DNA of 64,000 bases from JAEUOS01 sp965279115 (GCA_965279115.1 OZ257137.1:6076001-6140000), one strand, 5' to 3'; counted from the stretch's first letter, positions 28,188 through 36,743 are shown. Notes: generated from the sequence alone by a model not told the origin. Numbers and translations: made by a program.

Positions 28188-28439
28188 TCAGGTTCCGCTT
28201 CCGCCCACGTCAGAGAGCTTGACCTCATATTTCTTGGCCACCGGTTCGCTGCTGCGCTCGTCGAGCACGGCGGCGAAAGCCTCGGCGAGCTTGAAGCTCA
28301 TGCGTGCGAGCACTTCGGGCGATGGCTTGGGTTTGTCGGGCTGGGCTGGCGCCAGTACGACCCGACTGGACAACTCGATGAATATGCGCGCCGCCATTTC
28401 GTTTGCGGAAAGGTCGCTCGGGTGACTGGAAGTGCTCAT
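28188..28439 (-). CDS. Conserved small protein of unknown function (83 residues)
   Basis: An 83-residue soluble protein with no signal peptide or membrane segment. It starts MSTSSHPSDLSANEMAARIF; a helix (about 12-30) and another (about 43-66, LARMSFKLAEAFAAVLDE) flank a Pro/Lys-rich linker. The frame continues upstream to 28553, but that part is low-complexity and runs into the promoter of the next gene. The initiation site is weak (AGAAAG). It converges on the aldo/keto reductase gene (21 bases between stops) and is divergent from an esterase gene. I do not recognise the family. Confidence 0.6.
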   Translation of the reverse strand: MSTSSHPSDLSANEMAARIFIELSSRVVLAPAQPDKPKPSPEVLARMSFKLAEAFAAVLDERSSEPVAKKYEVKLSDVGGSGT

Positions 28440-28539
28440 GGCAGCTTTCTGCGCTTGATCTAAGGCCCGCCATGCTACCCGCAATCCCTGGTTGAACCGA
28501 ATCCTTGCGCTCCCGGATTCACTATTTTGAGGAAGACCG

Positions 28540-29397
28540 ATGACCACCACCACACCCGCATTTGAACTGCTCGAGGATATCGAGTTCGCCCATCATGACG
28601 GCGTCAGGCTAGCGGGCAACCTGTATCGACCGACCGGGGCCGGCCCGCATCCGGTGGTCATCGGCATCCACGGGGGTGGCTGGCAACTGGGAGAGGCCGC
28701 CCGCTACCGCTATTGGGGGGAATGGCTGGCCGCGCGTGGCTATGCGCTCTTCGCCGTGACCTACCGGCTCTCGGCGCCCGGCCGCAAGGTCTTTCCGGAA
28801 TGCTTCCATGACGTGCGCGCCGCCGTGCAGTTCATTCGGGGCGAGGCCGCTTCCCTGCGTCTCGCCGCGGACCGCATTGCCCTGATGGGCGATTCGGCAG
28901 GCGGGCACCTGGCCGCCCTGGTCGCACTGGCGGGCGACCAGGCGCCGTTCGCCGGCGCCTATCCGGGCGACCGGCACGCGGGCGTTTCGACCCGGGTCAA
29001 GGTGGTGGTGCCGGTATACGGGGTGTTCGACCTGTACCAGCAATGGCAGCATGACCTGGTAGCGCGGCCGCGTGACAGCATCACCGAAAAACTGCTCGGC
29101 GTCTCCGCGGCGGACGACAAGCACGCTTACTTCAATGCTTCGCCGCTCTCCTGGATTTCGGGGCGCGACAACGGCACCGCTTTCCTGGTGGTGTGGGGCA
29201 CGCGCGACGACACCGTGGATTACCGGACCCAGTCGGAAGCCTTCATGCTGGCGCTCAAGCAGGCCGGGCATTTCGTGCGCCCGGTGATCGTGGAGGGCGC
29301 GCCGCATTTCTGGGTTTGGGAACCGGTTGAAGAAGCCGGCACGGCGAACAATTTCCTGGCACCGCGCCTGCTGCGCTTCCTCGAACAGCGTCTTTAG
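28540..29397 (+). CDS. Alpha/beta hydrolase, hormone-sensitive-lipase-like esterase
   Basis: A 285-residue esterase of bacterial lipase family IV type. The oxyanion motif IGIHGGGWQLGE is near residue 46 and the nucleophile motif ALMGDSAGGHLAAL near residue 114. The acid lies in WGTRDDTVDYRTQ and the histidine in GAPHFWVWEP, so the triad is complete. No signal peptide is apparent, so a cytoplasmic carboxylesterase is likely. The start has a GAGGAAG ribosome site eight bases upstream. It is a single gene with its own promoter region; its link to the catabolic clusters is positional only. Confidence 0.88.
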   Translation: MTTTTPAFELLEDIEFAHHDGVRLAGNLYRPTGAGPHPVVIGIHGGGWQLGEAARYRYWGEWLAARGYALFAVTYRLSAPGRKVFPECFHDVRAAVQFIRGEAASLRLAADRIALMGDSAGGHLAALVALAGDQAPFAGAYPGDRHAGVSTRVKVVVPVYGVFDLYQQWQHDLVARPRDSITEKLLGVSAADDKHAYFNASPLSWISGRDNGTAFLVVWGTRDDTVDYRTQSEAFMLALKQAGHFVRPVIVEGAPHFWVWEPVEEAGTANNFLAPRLLRFLEQRL

Positions 29398-29532
29398 GGC
29401 CGAAGTGGCGCGGTCAATCCGCGCTGTTCGTCCGATGCGTGCCGCTCCAGGCTGCCTAGACTGGTGATGGCCCTTCGCCCGACCTGCGCCTTCGCGGGGT
29501 GCGGCATGGCCCTCTCTTGGAGTGCAACGAAC

Positions 29533-29988
29533 ATGAATTCCGCCAGCACCGCCTACGTGAACGGCATGGGTGACAAGCATTCACTGATCGACGCCATGGT
29601 GCAACCGGCCGCGGTGCTTGGGCCCGACGGCCGGGTGATGGCCGTCAACAACGCCTGGCGTGGACTTGCCGAGGACGGCGAACTGGCTGCCTTCAGTCTC
29701 GGCACCGGCTCGGCGCGCACATCCGGATGCGACTGCGGGCACCGGGATGCATGCGAGTTGAGCGAAGCCGCGGCCGAGGGCATCGTGGATGTGCTGTTCA
29801 GCGGCAAGCGCAATTCCGGGGCCAGCGCCATGTGTGAGGCCTCCGGCCGGCAGCGCTGGTTCCGCATCGACGTCGGCGCCCTGCCCCTGGGAGACCAGAA
29901 GGGCGCACTGGTCGTGTGCACCGAGGTTACGCAGTACGTCGAAAAGCCGGTCGAGACCCTGCCTGCGCAAACACGCCTGTTCGCCTGA
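29533..29988 (+). CDS. Stand-alone PAS-like domain protein
   Basis: A 151-residue protein consisting almost entirely of one PAS-type sensor domain: VLGPDGRVMAVNNAWRGLAE (strand and helix), AAAEGIVDVLFSGKR, and RQRWFRIDVGALPLGDQKGA. This matches the subclass usually found at the N-terminus of response regulators and diguanylate cyclases, but no output domain follows. A cysteine cluster SGCDCGHRDACE (near residue 60-70) plus a Cys at MCEASG could bind a metal or form disulfides. Start at 29533 has GGAG ten bases upstream. It may act by protein-protein contact with a partner encoded elsewhere. Confidence 0.65.
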   Translation: MNSASTAYVNGMGDKHSLIDAMVQPAAVLGPDGRVMAVNNAWRGLAEDGELAAFSLGTGSARTSGCDCGHRDACELSEAAAEGIVDVLFSGKRNSGASAMCEASGRQRWFRIDVGALPLGDQKGALVVCTEVTQYVEKPVETLPAQTRLFA

Positions 29989-30054
29989 CCAGTTAGCCGT
30001 CCGCACCGGCTGGGCCGATATACTGGGCTATCCCCTTTCTCAGTCGGACCCGCC

Positions 30055-30600
30055 ATGCGCTTGATCACCTTGTCGCTCGGACTTTGGCTGGTCGCGCTGG
30101 TGCAGCCAGCCGCCGCCGAATCCTGCGCCGCACCGCTCAACCACAGCTTCACCCCGCTGATGGGCGGCAAGCCCGCGTCGCTTTGCCAGTATGCCGGCAA
30201 GGTGCTGCTGGTGGTCAATACCGCCAGCCACTGCGGCTACACCTACCAATATGAGGGGCTGGAAAAGCTCTACCGCAAGTATCGCGAGCGTGGCCTGGCG
30301 GTGGTGGGGTTTCCCGCCAACGATTTCGGTTCCCAGGAACCGGGCTCCAACCAGCAGATCGCCGAATTCTGCAAGCTCAACTTCGGCGTCAGCTTTCCGA
30401 TGTTCGAGAAACTCGCCACGCCGATTCCGAAGAATCCTTTTTATGCCCAGTTGATTGCAAGCAGCGGGCGTGCTCCGGGCTGGAATTTCCACAAGTACCT
30501 GATCGACAAGTCCGGGCGCATCGCCAGTTTCGACAGCAAGGTCGAGCCCGGCGGGGCGGAACTCTCGACCGCGATCGAAAAGGCCCTCGCCGCCCGCTGA
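30055..30600 (+). CDS. Glutathione peroxidase-family thiol peroxidase with signal peptide
   Basis: A 181-residue thioredoxin-fold peroxidase. The N-terminus MRLITLSLGLWLVALVQPAA is a signal sequence with cleavage near AAAES, which predicts a periplasmic location, unusual for this family. Peroxidatic Cys60 is in NTASHCGYT, Gln94 in FGSQEPG, Trp143-Asn144 in APGWNFHKY. The usual FPCNQF segment reads FPANDF, but Cys106 in AEFCKLNF remains as the likely resolving residue, as in thioredoxin-dependent members. It converges on rlmB. Probable role: reduction of peroxides in the envelope. Confidence 0.9.
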   Translation: MRLITLSLGLWLVALVQPAAAESCAAPLNHSFTPLMGGKPASLCQYAGKVLLVVNTASHCGYTYQYEGLEKLYRKYRERGLAVVGFPANDFGSQEPGSNQQIAEFCKLNFGVSFPMFEKLATPIPKNPFYAQLIASSGRAPGWNFHKYLIDKSGRIASFDSKVEPGGAELSTAIEKALAAR

Positions 30601-30627
30601 CGCGGCGCCGCCTTCAACGGCGCAGCA

Positions 30628-31368
30628 TCAGGTTGCGCCGCGCTGCCGCACCGCCTCGAACAGGCATATGCCGGTCGCGACCGAGACATTGAGGCTCTCG
30701 ACGCTGCCTCCCATCGGGATGCGGCGCAACTCGTCGCAGGTTTCGCGGGTAAGGCGGCGCAGGCCTTCACCTTCGGCACCCAGGACCCACGCGAGCGGGC
30801 GGTTCAGACCCGGCGCGTGATGCGCATGCTCCGCTTCCTCGGCAGCGCCGACGATCCAGATGTCGCGCTCCTTGAGTTCGCGCAGCGTCCGCGCCAGGTT
30901 GGTCACCGTGATGTAGGGCACCGTGTCGGCCGCACCGGATGCCACCTTCATGACCGTCGCATTCAGGCCCACGGCCCGGTCCTTGGGCGCCACCACGGCG
31001 TGCACGCCCGCGGCATCGGCGGTGCGCAGGCAGGCGCCGAGATTGTGCGGGTCGGTCACGCCATCGAGCACGAGCAGAAGTGGCGGCTCCTGCACCTGGT
31101 CGAGGACGTCGTCCAACGAGACGGCCAGTTCGACCACGTCAACCTTGGCCGCGACGCCCTGGTGCCGGCCGGCGCCGGCCATGCCATTGAGGCGCACAGC
31201 GTCGATTTCGACCACGCGCACCTGAAAGGACTCGGCCAGCTTGACCAGGTCGCGCGCGCGCGGGTCGCGGCGGGCGCTGTCGACATAGACCTCGTGGACC
31301 GAACGGGCGCGCTGCTTCAGGCGCGAGGCCACCGCGTGGAAGCCGTAGATATAGCGGGTATTGGCCAC
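30628..31368 (-). CDS. rlmB: 23S rRNA (guanosine-2'-O-)-methyltransferase RlmB
   Basis: A 246-residue SPOUT methyltransferase that methylates G2251 of 23S rRNA in the ribosomal P loop. N-terminal substrate-binding domain begins YIYGFHAVASRLKQRARSV; the knot motifs are LLVLDGVTDPHNLGACLRTA, WVLGAEGEGLRRLTRETCD and PMGGSVESLNVSVATGICLF. The start is a GTG at 31368, four bases after the stop of the upstream quinone oxidoreductase. Adjacency to rnr on the same strand is a common arrangement in proteobacteria, although here an oxidoreductase gene is inserted between them. Confidence 0.95.
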   Translation of the reverse strand: MANTRYIYGFHAVASRLKQRARSVHEVYVDSARRDPRARDLVKLAESFQVRVVEIDAVRLNGMAGAGRHQGVAAKVDVVELAVSLDDVLDQVQEPPLLLVLDGVTDPHNLGACLRTADAAGVHAVVAPKDRAVGLNATVMKVASGAADTVPYITVTNLARTLRELKERDIWIVGAAEEAEHAHHAPGLNRPLAWVLGAEGEGLRRLTRETCDELRRIPMGGSVESLNVSVATGICLFEAVRQRGAT

Positions 31369-31372
31369 GATG

Positions 31373-32374
31373 TCAGCCGCGCACCTTGAGCATGATCTTT
31401 CCGATATGCGTGGAGGCTTCCATCATCTCGTGCGCCTTGGGCGCGTCCTCCAGGAAAAACTCGGCATGGATGATGGTGCCCACCTTGCGGCTTTCGAGCA
31501 GCGGCCACACGTTGGCCAGCAGGGCTTGCGCGATGGCGGCCTTCTGCTCCACCGTGCGCGGACGAAGCGTCGAACCGGTGACCGTAAGGCGCTTGACCAT
31601 GATCGGCATGAAGTCGACTTCGTTCTTCGAAGACTGCAGGAACGCGATTTGCACCAGGCGGCCATCCAGCGCAAGTGACTTCAGGTTCTTCTCGATGTAG
31701 GGCCCGCCGACCATGTCGAGGATCAGGTTCACCCCCTTCTTGCCGGTGTGTTGCCAGACGGCCGCCGCCCAGTCTTCCTCGCGGTAGTTGATCGCGACGT
31801 CCGCGCCGAGTTGCTTGACCGCGGCGACCTTATCGGCATTGCCGACGGTGGTGTAGACGGTCGCACCGAACGCCTTGGCCAGCTGGATCGCGGTAATGCC
31901 GATGCCGGAAGACCCGCCATGCACGAGAAAGGTCTCGCCGGCCTTGAGCCCGCCACGGTCGAACACGTTGGCCCAGACCGTGAAATAGTTTTCCGGCAAG
32001 GCGGCAGCCTCGAGGAGGCCCATGCCCTTGGGCACCGGCAGGCAATTCGACGCCGGCGCCACGCAATACTCCGCATAGCCGCCACCAGGTGTCAGCGCGC
32101 AAACCTCGTCGCCCAGCTTCCATTGCGTGACGCCCTCGCCCAGGGCGGCGACGCAGCCGGCGACTTCCAGTCCGATATACGGGGACGCGCCGGGCGGCGG
32201 CGGGTAATGGCCGCGTCGTTGCGCGACATCGGGCCGGTTGACGCCGGCATAGGCCACTTCGATCAGGACCTCCCCCGCCTTCGGCACCGGCAATGGGCCG
32301 TGCTTGAGCTGCATGCAACCGGGATCACCGCCCTGGCCGTGGTCAATGAATTTCATCTCTTTGGGTAGTGTCAT
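31373..32374 (-). CDS. NAD(P)H:quinone oxidoreductase (PIG3/QOR-like MDR)
   Basis: A 333-residue zinc-free medium-chain dehydrogenase. Begins MTLPKEMKFIDHGQGG (ATG 32374 with AGGAG upstream; the longer frame to 32509 overlaps rnr). GroES-like part: VAYAGVNRPDVAQRRGHYPP, YIGLEVAGCV. Rossmann loop: VHGGSSGIGITAIQLAKAFG. The PPPPGASPYIGLE stretch is typical of the p53-inducible PIG3 type quinone reductases. It sits between rnr and rlmB, separated by 22 and 4 bases, so it is probably co-transcribed with these RNA genes though functionally unrelated. Confidence 0.9.
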   Translation of the reverse strand: MTLPKEMKFIDHGQGGDPGCMQLKHGPLPVPKAGEVLIEVAYAGVNRPDVAQRRGHYPPPPGASPYIGLEVAGCVAALGEGVTQWKLGDEVCALTPGGGYAEYCVAPASNCLPVPKGMGLLEAAALPENYFTVWANVFDRGGLKAGETFLVHGGSSGIGITAIQLAKAFGATVYTTVGNADKVAAVKQLGADVAINYREEDWAAAVWQHTGKKGVNLILDMVGGPYIEKNLKSLALDGRLVQIAFLQSSKNEVDFMPIMVKRLTVTGSTLRPRTVEQKAAIAQALLANVWPLLESRKVGTIIHAEFFLEDAPKAHEMMEASTHIGKIMLKVRG

Positions 32375-32396
32375 TCCGGTTCTCCTTGATTGCTGT

Positions 32397-34700
32397 TCAA
32401 TTGCGCTTGCGTTTTCGCTCGCCGGGTCGCTGCCCGGCCTGGTAAGGGGATCTGCGCGGATCGGGCTCTTCGTCGGCAGGCGCGGCATCGCGAATCTTGC
32501 TGGCCTCATCTACCAGGGCGAGGTCGATTTTCAAGGCGTCCGGGTCGGCGCGTACGATCTTCACCGTGACCCGCTGTCCGAGCGAGAACGACACACCGGT
32601 CCGTTCGCCGTGCAGTCGGTGCCGGGTCTCGTCGAACACGTAGTAGTCGCGCCCAAGCTCGGACACGTGGATCATGCCGTCGATGAGCAGTTCGTCCATC
32701 GTGACGAAAATTCCGAAACCCGCCACGCCACTTATGGACCCGCCGAACGTGGCGCCGAGATGCTCGGCGGCATATTGGCACTTGAGCCAGGACTGCACTT
32801 CCCGCGACGCCTCGTCGGCGCGCCGCTCGGCGCGCGAGCAGGCCGCGCCGAGCGCGTCCCAGTCGTCTTCGCGATAGGTGCGGCGCTTGATGATCGCCTT
32901 GATCGCGCGATGGGTCAAAAGATCGGGATAGCGGCGGATCGGAGAGGTGAAGTGCGCGTACTTTTCGTAAGCCAGGCCGAAATGGCCGATATTGTCCGGA
33001 CTGTACTGCGCCTGCTGCATGGACCTCAGCATCACCGAAGAGATCAGCTCGGCGTCGGGACGGCCGCGCGCCTGTTCCGCCAGGCGCGCATAGTCGAGCG
33101 CATGGGGGGCCTCGCCACCGCCCAGCGAGAGCGACAGCGGACCCAGAAAGGCGCGCAGGTTTTCCAGCTTGGCCGGCGTCGGTCCGGCGTGTATGCGGAA
33201 CAGGCCGGGGTGCTTGTGACGCTCGATGATGTCCGCCGCGCAGACGTTGGCCGCGAGCATGCATTCCTCGATCAGCCGGTGGGCCTGGTTGCGGGTGACA
33301 GGCACGATCTTCTCGATCTTGCCCGCGTCATTGAACATGAGGCGGGTTTCGGTCGATTCGAAATCGACCGCGCCGCGTTTGGCGCGCGCCGTCAGCAGTA
33401 CCTTGAACGCCTTTTCAAGTTGCAGCAGGTGGGGAACGATGTCCTTGCGCCTGGCGGCCGCCTCGCCCCTGGGATCGGCAAGTATCGCCGCCACCTCGGT
33501 GTACGTCAGGCGCGCGCGCGAATGCATCACGCCGGTGTAGAACTCATAGGACGCGATTTCACCGCTCGGGCGCACGACCATGTCGCAGACCATCACCAAC
33601 CGGTCCACCGCCGGATTGAGCGAACACAGGCCGTTGGAAAGCTTTTCCGGCAGCATCGGGATCACGCGGCGCGGGAAGTACACCGAAGTGCTGCGCTCGC
33701 GCGCGTCCGCATCCAGGGGTGCGCCGGGCTTGACGTAATGGCTGACATCGGCGATTGCGACGACCAGCCGCATGGATCGGCTGGCGCGGCCGGATTCGCC
33801 GCGGATCGGCTCGCAGTAGACCGCATCGTCGAAGTCGCGGGCGTCCTCGCCGTCGATGGTGACCAGCGCGATGTCGCGCAGGTCGCGCCGCCCGCTGGCG
33901 TCCTTGGCACGCACAGTTGCGGGCAGCGCCGCGCTTTCAGCCAGGGCAGCCGGGGAGAAAACATGCGGCAAGTCATGCTTGCGCAGCGCGACTTCGATCT
34001 CGATACCGGAATCGGTGGGCGCGCCCAGTGTTTCGGTGATGCGTCCCTCGGCCTCGCGGCCGTCACCCGGATAGCGCGTGATCTCGACATCGACAAAATC
34101 GCCTTCACACCCAGTCGTGCCCTTCTCGAGTGCGATTGGCGCAGGGAAATTGCGGTCCTGGGGCAGCACACGCCAGCGCGCGCCATCACGGGCGAGGCGA
34201 CCGACGATGCGACGCACCGCGCGCTCCCGCACCTCCACAACCCGGGCTTCCTGGCGGCCACGCCGATCGAAACCCCGCCGCGCGAACGCGACGGTATCGC
34301 CCTGCATCACGCCTTCAAGCGAATGCGCCGGAACGAACAGGTCATCGCCACCGGTTGACGGCGTGACAAACCCGTAGCCATCGCGGTGCCGCGAAACCCG
34401 GCCGATCTCGAGCACACGCGCCACGCCGCCAGCCAGTTTGCCACCGGCGCGCAGGATGAGTTCCCCGTCACCGAGCATGGCCTCGATGCGGCGTGACAGG
34501 GCTTCCCGCGCAGCGCGCGGCACCTTGAGCGTTTCGGCGACTTGCGCCAGCGTCAGGTTGGGATGCTCCTCGAGCGCGTTCAGGATGGCCGAACGCGCGG
34601 GGATGGACACCCCGGCGATGTTCGACTGCGGAACGGCCGGATTGGCGCGGAATTTTGGGCGCGCGGATTTTGCCGGCAGCCTGGTTTTATTGTTTTTCAA
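32397..34700 (-). CDS. rnr: Ribonuclease R
   Basis: A 767-residue 3'-5' exoribonuclease that degrades structured RNA and acts in mRNA turnover and rRNA quality control. Order: helix-turn-helix (about 33-80), cold-shock-like domains (about 95-270), the catalytic RNB domain with VTIDGEDARDFDDAVY near residue 290-305, an S1 domain (ISGVAGFGIFVTMDELLIDG, about 650) and a basic tail (GQRPGERKRKRN). The first codon of the open frame is TTG (34700); an in-frame stop lies just upstream, so no ATG alternative exists. It has a distant AAAGAGA site. The start therefore lies only eight bases from the -10 box of the divergent tRNA promoter. Confidence 0.94.
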   Translation of the reverse strand: MKNNKTRLPAKSARPKFRANPAVPQSNIAGVSIPARSAILNALEEHPNLTLAQVAETLKVPRAAREALSRRIEAMLGDGELILRAGGKLAGGVARVLEIGRVSRHRDGYGFVTPSTGGDDLFVPAHSLEGVMQGDTVAFARRGFDRRGRQEARVVEVRERAVRRIVGRLARDGARWRVLPQDRNFPAPIALEKGTTGCEGDFVDVEITRYPGDGREAEGRITETLGAPTDSGIEIEVALRKHDLPHVFSPAALAESAALPATVRAKDASGRRDLRDIALVTIDGEDARDFDDAVYCEPIRGESGRASRSMRLVVAIADVSHYVKPGAPLDADARERSTSVYFPRRVIPMLPEKLSNGLCSLNPAVDRLVMVCDMVVRPSGEIASYEFYTGVMHSRARLTYTEVAAILADPRGEAAARRKDIVPHLLQLEKAFKVLLTARAKRGAVDFESTETRLMFNDAGKIEKIVPVTRNQAHRLIEECMLAANVCAADIIERHKHPGLFRIHAGPTPAKLENLRAFLGPLSLSLGGGEAPHALDYARLAEQARGRPDAELISSVMLRSMQQAQYSPDNIGHFGLAYEKYAHFTSPIRRYPDLLTHRAIKAIIKRRTYREDDWDALGAACSRAERRADEASREVQSWLKCQYAAEHLGATFGGSISGVAGFGIFVTMDELLIDGMIHVSELGRDYYVFDETRHRLHGERTGVSFSLGQRVTVKIVRADPDALKIDLALVDEASKIRDAAPADEEPDPRRSPYQAGQRPGERKRKRN

Positions 34701-34707
34701 TTTTGGT

Positions 34708-34713
34708 TATAAT
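34708..34713 (+). promoter_or_regulatory. -10 box of the tRNA-Leu promoter
   Basis: A perfect TATAAT at 34708-34713, in an AT-rich stretch between the start of rnr and tRNA-Leu. Transcription would begin near 34720, about 37 bases before the mature tRNA 5' end. The -35 region is weak: TTTTAT at 34685-34690 has ideal 17-base spacing but poor sequence and falls inside the first codons of rnr on the other strand. Confidence 0.55.
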
Positions 34714-34756
34714 CTCTTTCTCGATGTTCAAGCTTGATTGTGCATCGGGCAATCGG

Positions 34757-34843
34757 GCCCAGATGGCGGAATTGGTAGACGCACCAGGTTCAGGTCCTGG
34801 CGGTGGCAACACTGTGGGGGTTCGAGTCCCTTTCTGGGCACCA
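34757..34843 (+). tRNA. tRNA-Leu (anticodon CAG)
   Basis: An 87-base tRNA with encoded CCA. The acceptor stem GCCCAGA (34757-34763) pairs with TCTGGGC (34833-34839), followed by A and CCA. The anticodon stem CCAGG/CCTGG encloses TTCAGGT, placing the anticodon CAG at 34791-34793, which reads CUG, the main leucine codon of a GC-rich genome. The long variable arm is present after the anticodon stem, as expected for leucine, and the T loop is TTCGAGT. It is a single tRNA with its own promoter and terminator, pointing away from rnr. Confidence 0.97.
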
Positions 34844-34880
34844 AGTTTCCCCGATTGAAAAGTAGTCGCAGCACCCGCAG

Positions 34881-34910
34881 AGCCGCTCCCTTCGAGCGGC
34901 TTTTGCTTTT
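34881..34910 (+). terminator. Rho-independent terminator after tRNA-Leu
   Basis: Perfect 8-base stem AGCCGCTC (34881-34888) / GAGCGGCT (34894-34901), 5-base loop CCTTC, then the T-rich tract TTTGCTTTT. It lies 38 bases downstream of the tRNA and ends 14 bases before the stop of the convergent phosphoribosyltransferase gene. The T tract is only on the plus strand, so it serves the tRNA transcript. Confidence 0.85.
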
Positions 34911-34923
34911 GTACGGCGCGCGT

Positions 34924-35445
34924 TCAGCCTTGCCCCAGACGCGACGCAAGCTCCGCGGGCTTGAGCTTGTCATAGATCTCGAAGGGCTGGTGGATCCAGG
35001 GATTGTGCGGCAGATCATCAGCCCAATAGTCCGGCGTGAACACCGAACAGCCCTTCTTCCAGATGACCGCCGTGCGAACCTCATGGATTCCGGGATAACG
35101 GTGGCGCAGGTGCGACACCACTTCCTGCATGGTCTTGCCGGAGTCGACCAGGTCATCGACCAGCAGGATGCGGTCGCCCAGGCGTTCATTGACTTTGGCC
35201 ATGTGCTGGCCGATGGTGAGCTCGCCCTGCATTTCGGCCGTCTTGTCGGCGTTGGCGAAATAGGATTGCGTGGCGAGCACGCCCAGCGGCTGGTTGAATA
35301 TGCGCGACAGGGTATCGCCAACCCGCAGGCCGCCCCGCGCCAGGCAGATGATCTGGTCGAAATCGAACTTCGAGGCCTGTACCTTGGCGGCCAGGCGCTC
35401 GATCGCGTCGTGATAGTCGTTCCAGGAGATGTAGAGGTCGGCCAT
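34924..35445 (-). CDS. Purine phosphoribosyltransferase (hypoxanthine/xanthine type)
   Basis: A 173-residue type I phosphoribosyltransferase that should salvage a purine base using PRPP. The PRPP-binding loop ILLVDDLVDSGKTM is near residues 92-105 and an early GGLRVGDTLSR segment marks the pyrophosphate loop. The C-terminal WADDLPHNPWIHQPFEIYD resembles the hood of xanthine-guanine type enzymes. ATG at 35445 is the family start; the frame extends into purA upstream. It follows purA by 5 bases, fitting a purine salvage and synthesis pair. The preferred base is not resolved. Confidence 0.87.
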   Translation of the reverse strand: MADLYISWNDYHDAIERLAAKVQASKFDFDQIICLARGGLRVGDTLSRIFNQPLGVLATQSYFANADKTAEMQGELTIGQHMAKVNERLGDRILLVDDLVDSGKTMQEVVSHLRHRYPGIHEVRTAVIWKKGCSVFTPDYWADDLPHNPWIHQPFEIYDKLKPAELASRLGQG

Positions 35446-35450
35446 CGAGG

Positions 35451-36743
35451 TCACTTGAATGGGTGCGAAAGCACGATGGTCTGGTCCCGTTCCGGTCCGG
35501 TGGAGATCAGCGCGATCGGCGCGCCGCACGCCTCCTCGAGGCGGCGCAGGTAATTCTGCGCGTTACGCGGCAACTGATCGAAATTCTGCACGCCAACCGT
35601 GGATTCGCTCCAGCCCGGCATTTCCTCGTAGACCGGCACACACTGCGCGGCACCATCTGCACCGGCCGGCAGCAGGTCGCACGGCTCGCCGGCCTGCAAG
35701 TATCCGGTAGCCAGCTGCACCGTTTCCATGCCATCGAGAACGTCCAGCTTGGTGATGCACAAGCCGGTGATGCCGTTGATCTGGATCGAACGCTTCAGGG
35801 CGGCGGCATCAAACCAGCCACAGCGCCGCGGCCGGCCGGTGACCGAGCCGAATTCATTGCCGCGCTTGCGCAGGTGCTCTCCGGTTGCGTCCGACAGTTC
35901 GGTCGGGAATGGCCCCGAGCCCACGCGCGTGGCATAGGCCTTGGTGATGCCCAGGATGTAGTGCAGTTGGCCCGGACCGACACCGGCGCCCGCGGCAGCC
36001 GCGCCGGCGACGCAATTCGACGAGGTGACGAAGGGATAGGTGCCATGGTCGACATCCAGCAAGGTGCCCTGTGCGCCTTCGAACAACAGGCCCACACCCG
36101 CGCTGCTTGCCGCATAAAGCTCATGCGATACGTCGGCGACCATCGGTTTCAGGCGCGGGGCAAACGCCAATGCCTGGTCCAGAGTGGCCTGGTAGTCGAC
36201 CGGCGCGGTCTTGAGATACTGCGTCAACACGAAATTGTGGAACTCCAGGGTTTCCTTGAGCTTCTCGGCGAATCGGGCCGGGTTGAACAGGTCGATGACC
36301 TTGAGCGCCCGGCGCGCGGCCTTGTCTTCGTAGGCCGGCCCGATGCCGCGGCCGGTGGTGCCGATCTTGGCCTCGCCACGGGCGGCTTCGCGCGCCTGGT
36401 CCAGCGCGATGTGATACGGCAGGATCAGCGTGCACGATTGCGAGACCCGCAATCGGCTGGTGACCTTGACGCCCGCGGCTTCGAGTTCCTCGATTTCCTT
36501 GAACAAGGCCTCGGGCGAAAGCACCACGCCATTGCCGATGTAGCAGGTGACGTTCGGGCGCAGGATGCCGGAGGGGATCAGGCGCAGGATGGTCTTGCGC
36601 GCCCCGATCACCAGCGTGTGGCCAGCATTGTGTCCGCCCTGGAAACGCACCACGCCACCGGCGTGGTCGGTCATCCAGTCCACGATCTTGCCCTTGCCTT
36701 CGTCGCCCCATTGGGTGCCGATGACCACCACGTTTTTTGCCAT
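35451..36743 (-). CDS. purA: Adenylosuccinate synthetase
   Basis: A 430-residue GTP-dependent enzyme that joins IMP and aspartate in AMP synthesis. Hallmarks: VVVIGTQWGDEGKGKIVDW at the N-terminus, FQGGHNAGHTLVIG, GTTGRGIGPAYEDKAARR, and the GTP-binding end ITKLDVLDGM. The start at 36743 is fixed by the conserved N-terminus. It follows hisZ by 14 bases. The hisZ-purA-phosphoribosyltransferase order is conserved in Burkholderiales. Confidence 0.96.
   Translation of the reverse strand: MAKNVVVIGTQWGDEGKGKIVDWMTDHAGGVVRFQGGHNAGHTLVIGARKTILRLIPSGILRPNVTCYIGNGVVLSPEALFKEIEELEAAGVKVTSRLRVSQSCTLILPYHIALDQAREAARGEAKIGTTGRGIGPAYEDKAARRALKVIDLFNPARFAEKLKETLEFHNFVLTQYLKTAPVDYQATLDQALAFAPRLKPMVADVSHELYAASSAGVGLLFEGAQGTLLDVDHGTYPFVTSSNCVAGAAAAGAGVGPGQLHYILGITKAYATRVGSGPFPTELSDATGEHLRKRGNEFGSVTGRPRRCGWFDAAALKRSIQINGITGLCITKLDVLDGMETVQLATGYLQAGEPCDLLPAGADGAAQCVPVYEEMPGWSESTVGVQNFDQLPRNAQNYLRRLEEACGAPIALISTGPERDQTIVLSHPFK

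Noticed and set aside
30605..30623. Hairpin GCGCCG/CGGCGC between the peroxidase and rlmB
   Set aside because: Stem only six bases and no T tract; may help bidirectional termination but unsupported.
32304..34358. Long plus-strand open frame of 684 codons opposite rnr
   Set aside because: It is antisense to a clearly conserved RNase R and contains Arg/Gly/His-rich, non-homologous sequence typical of GC-rich mirror frames.
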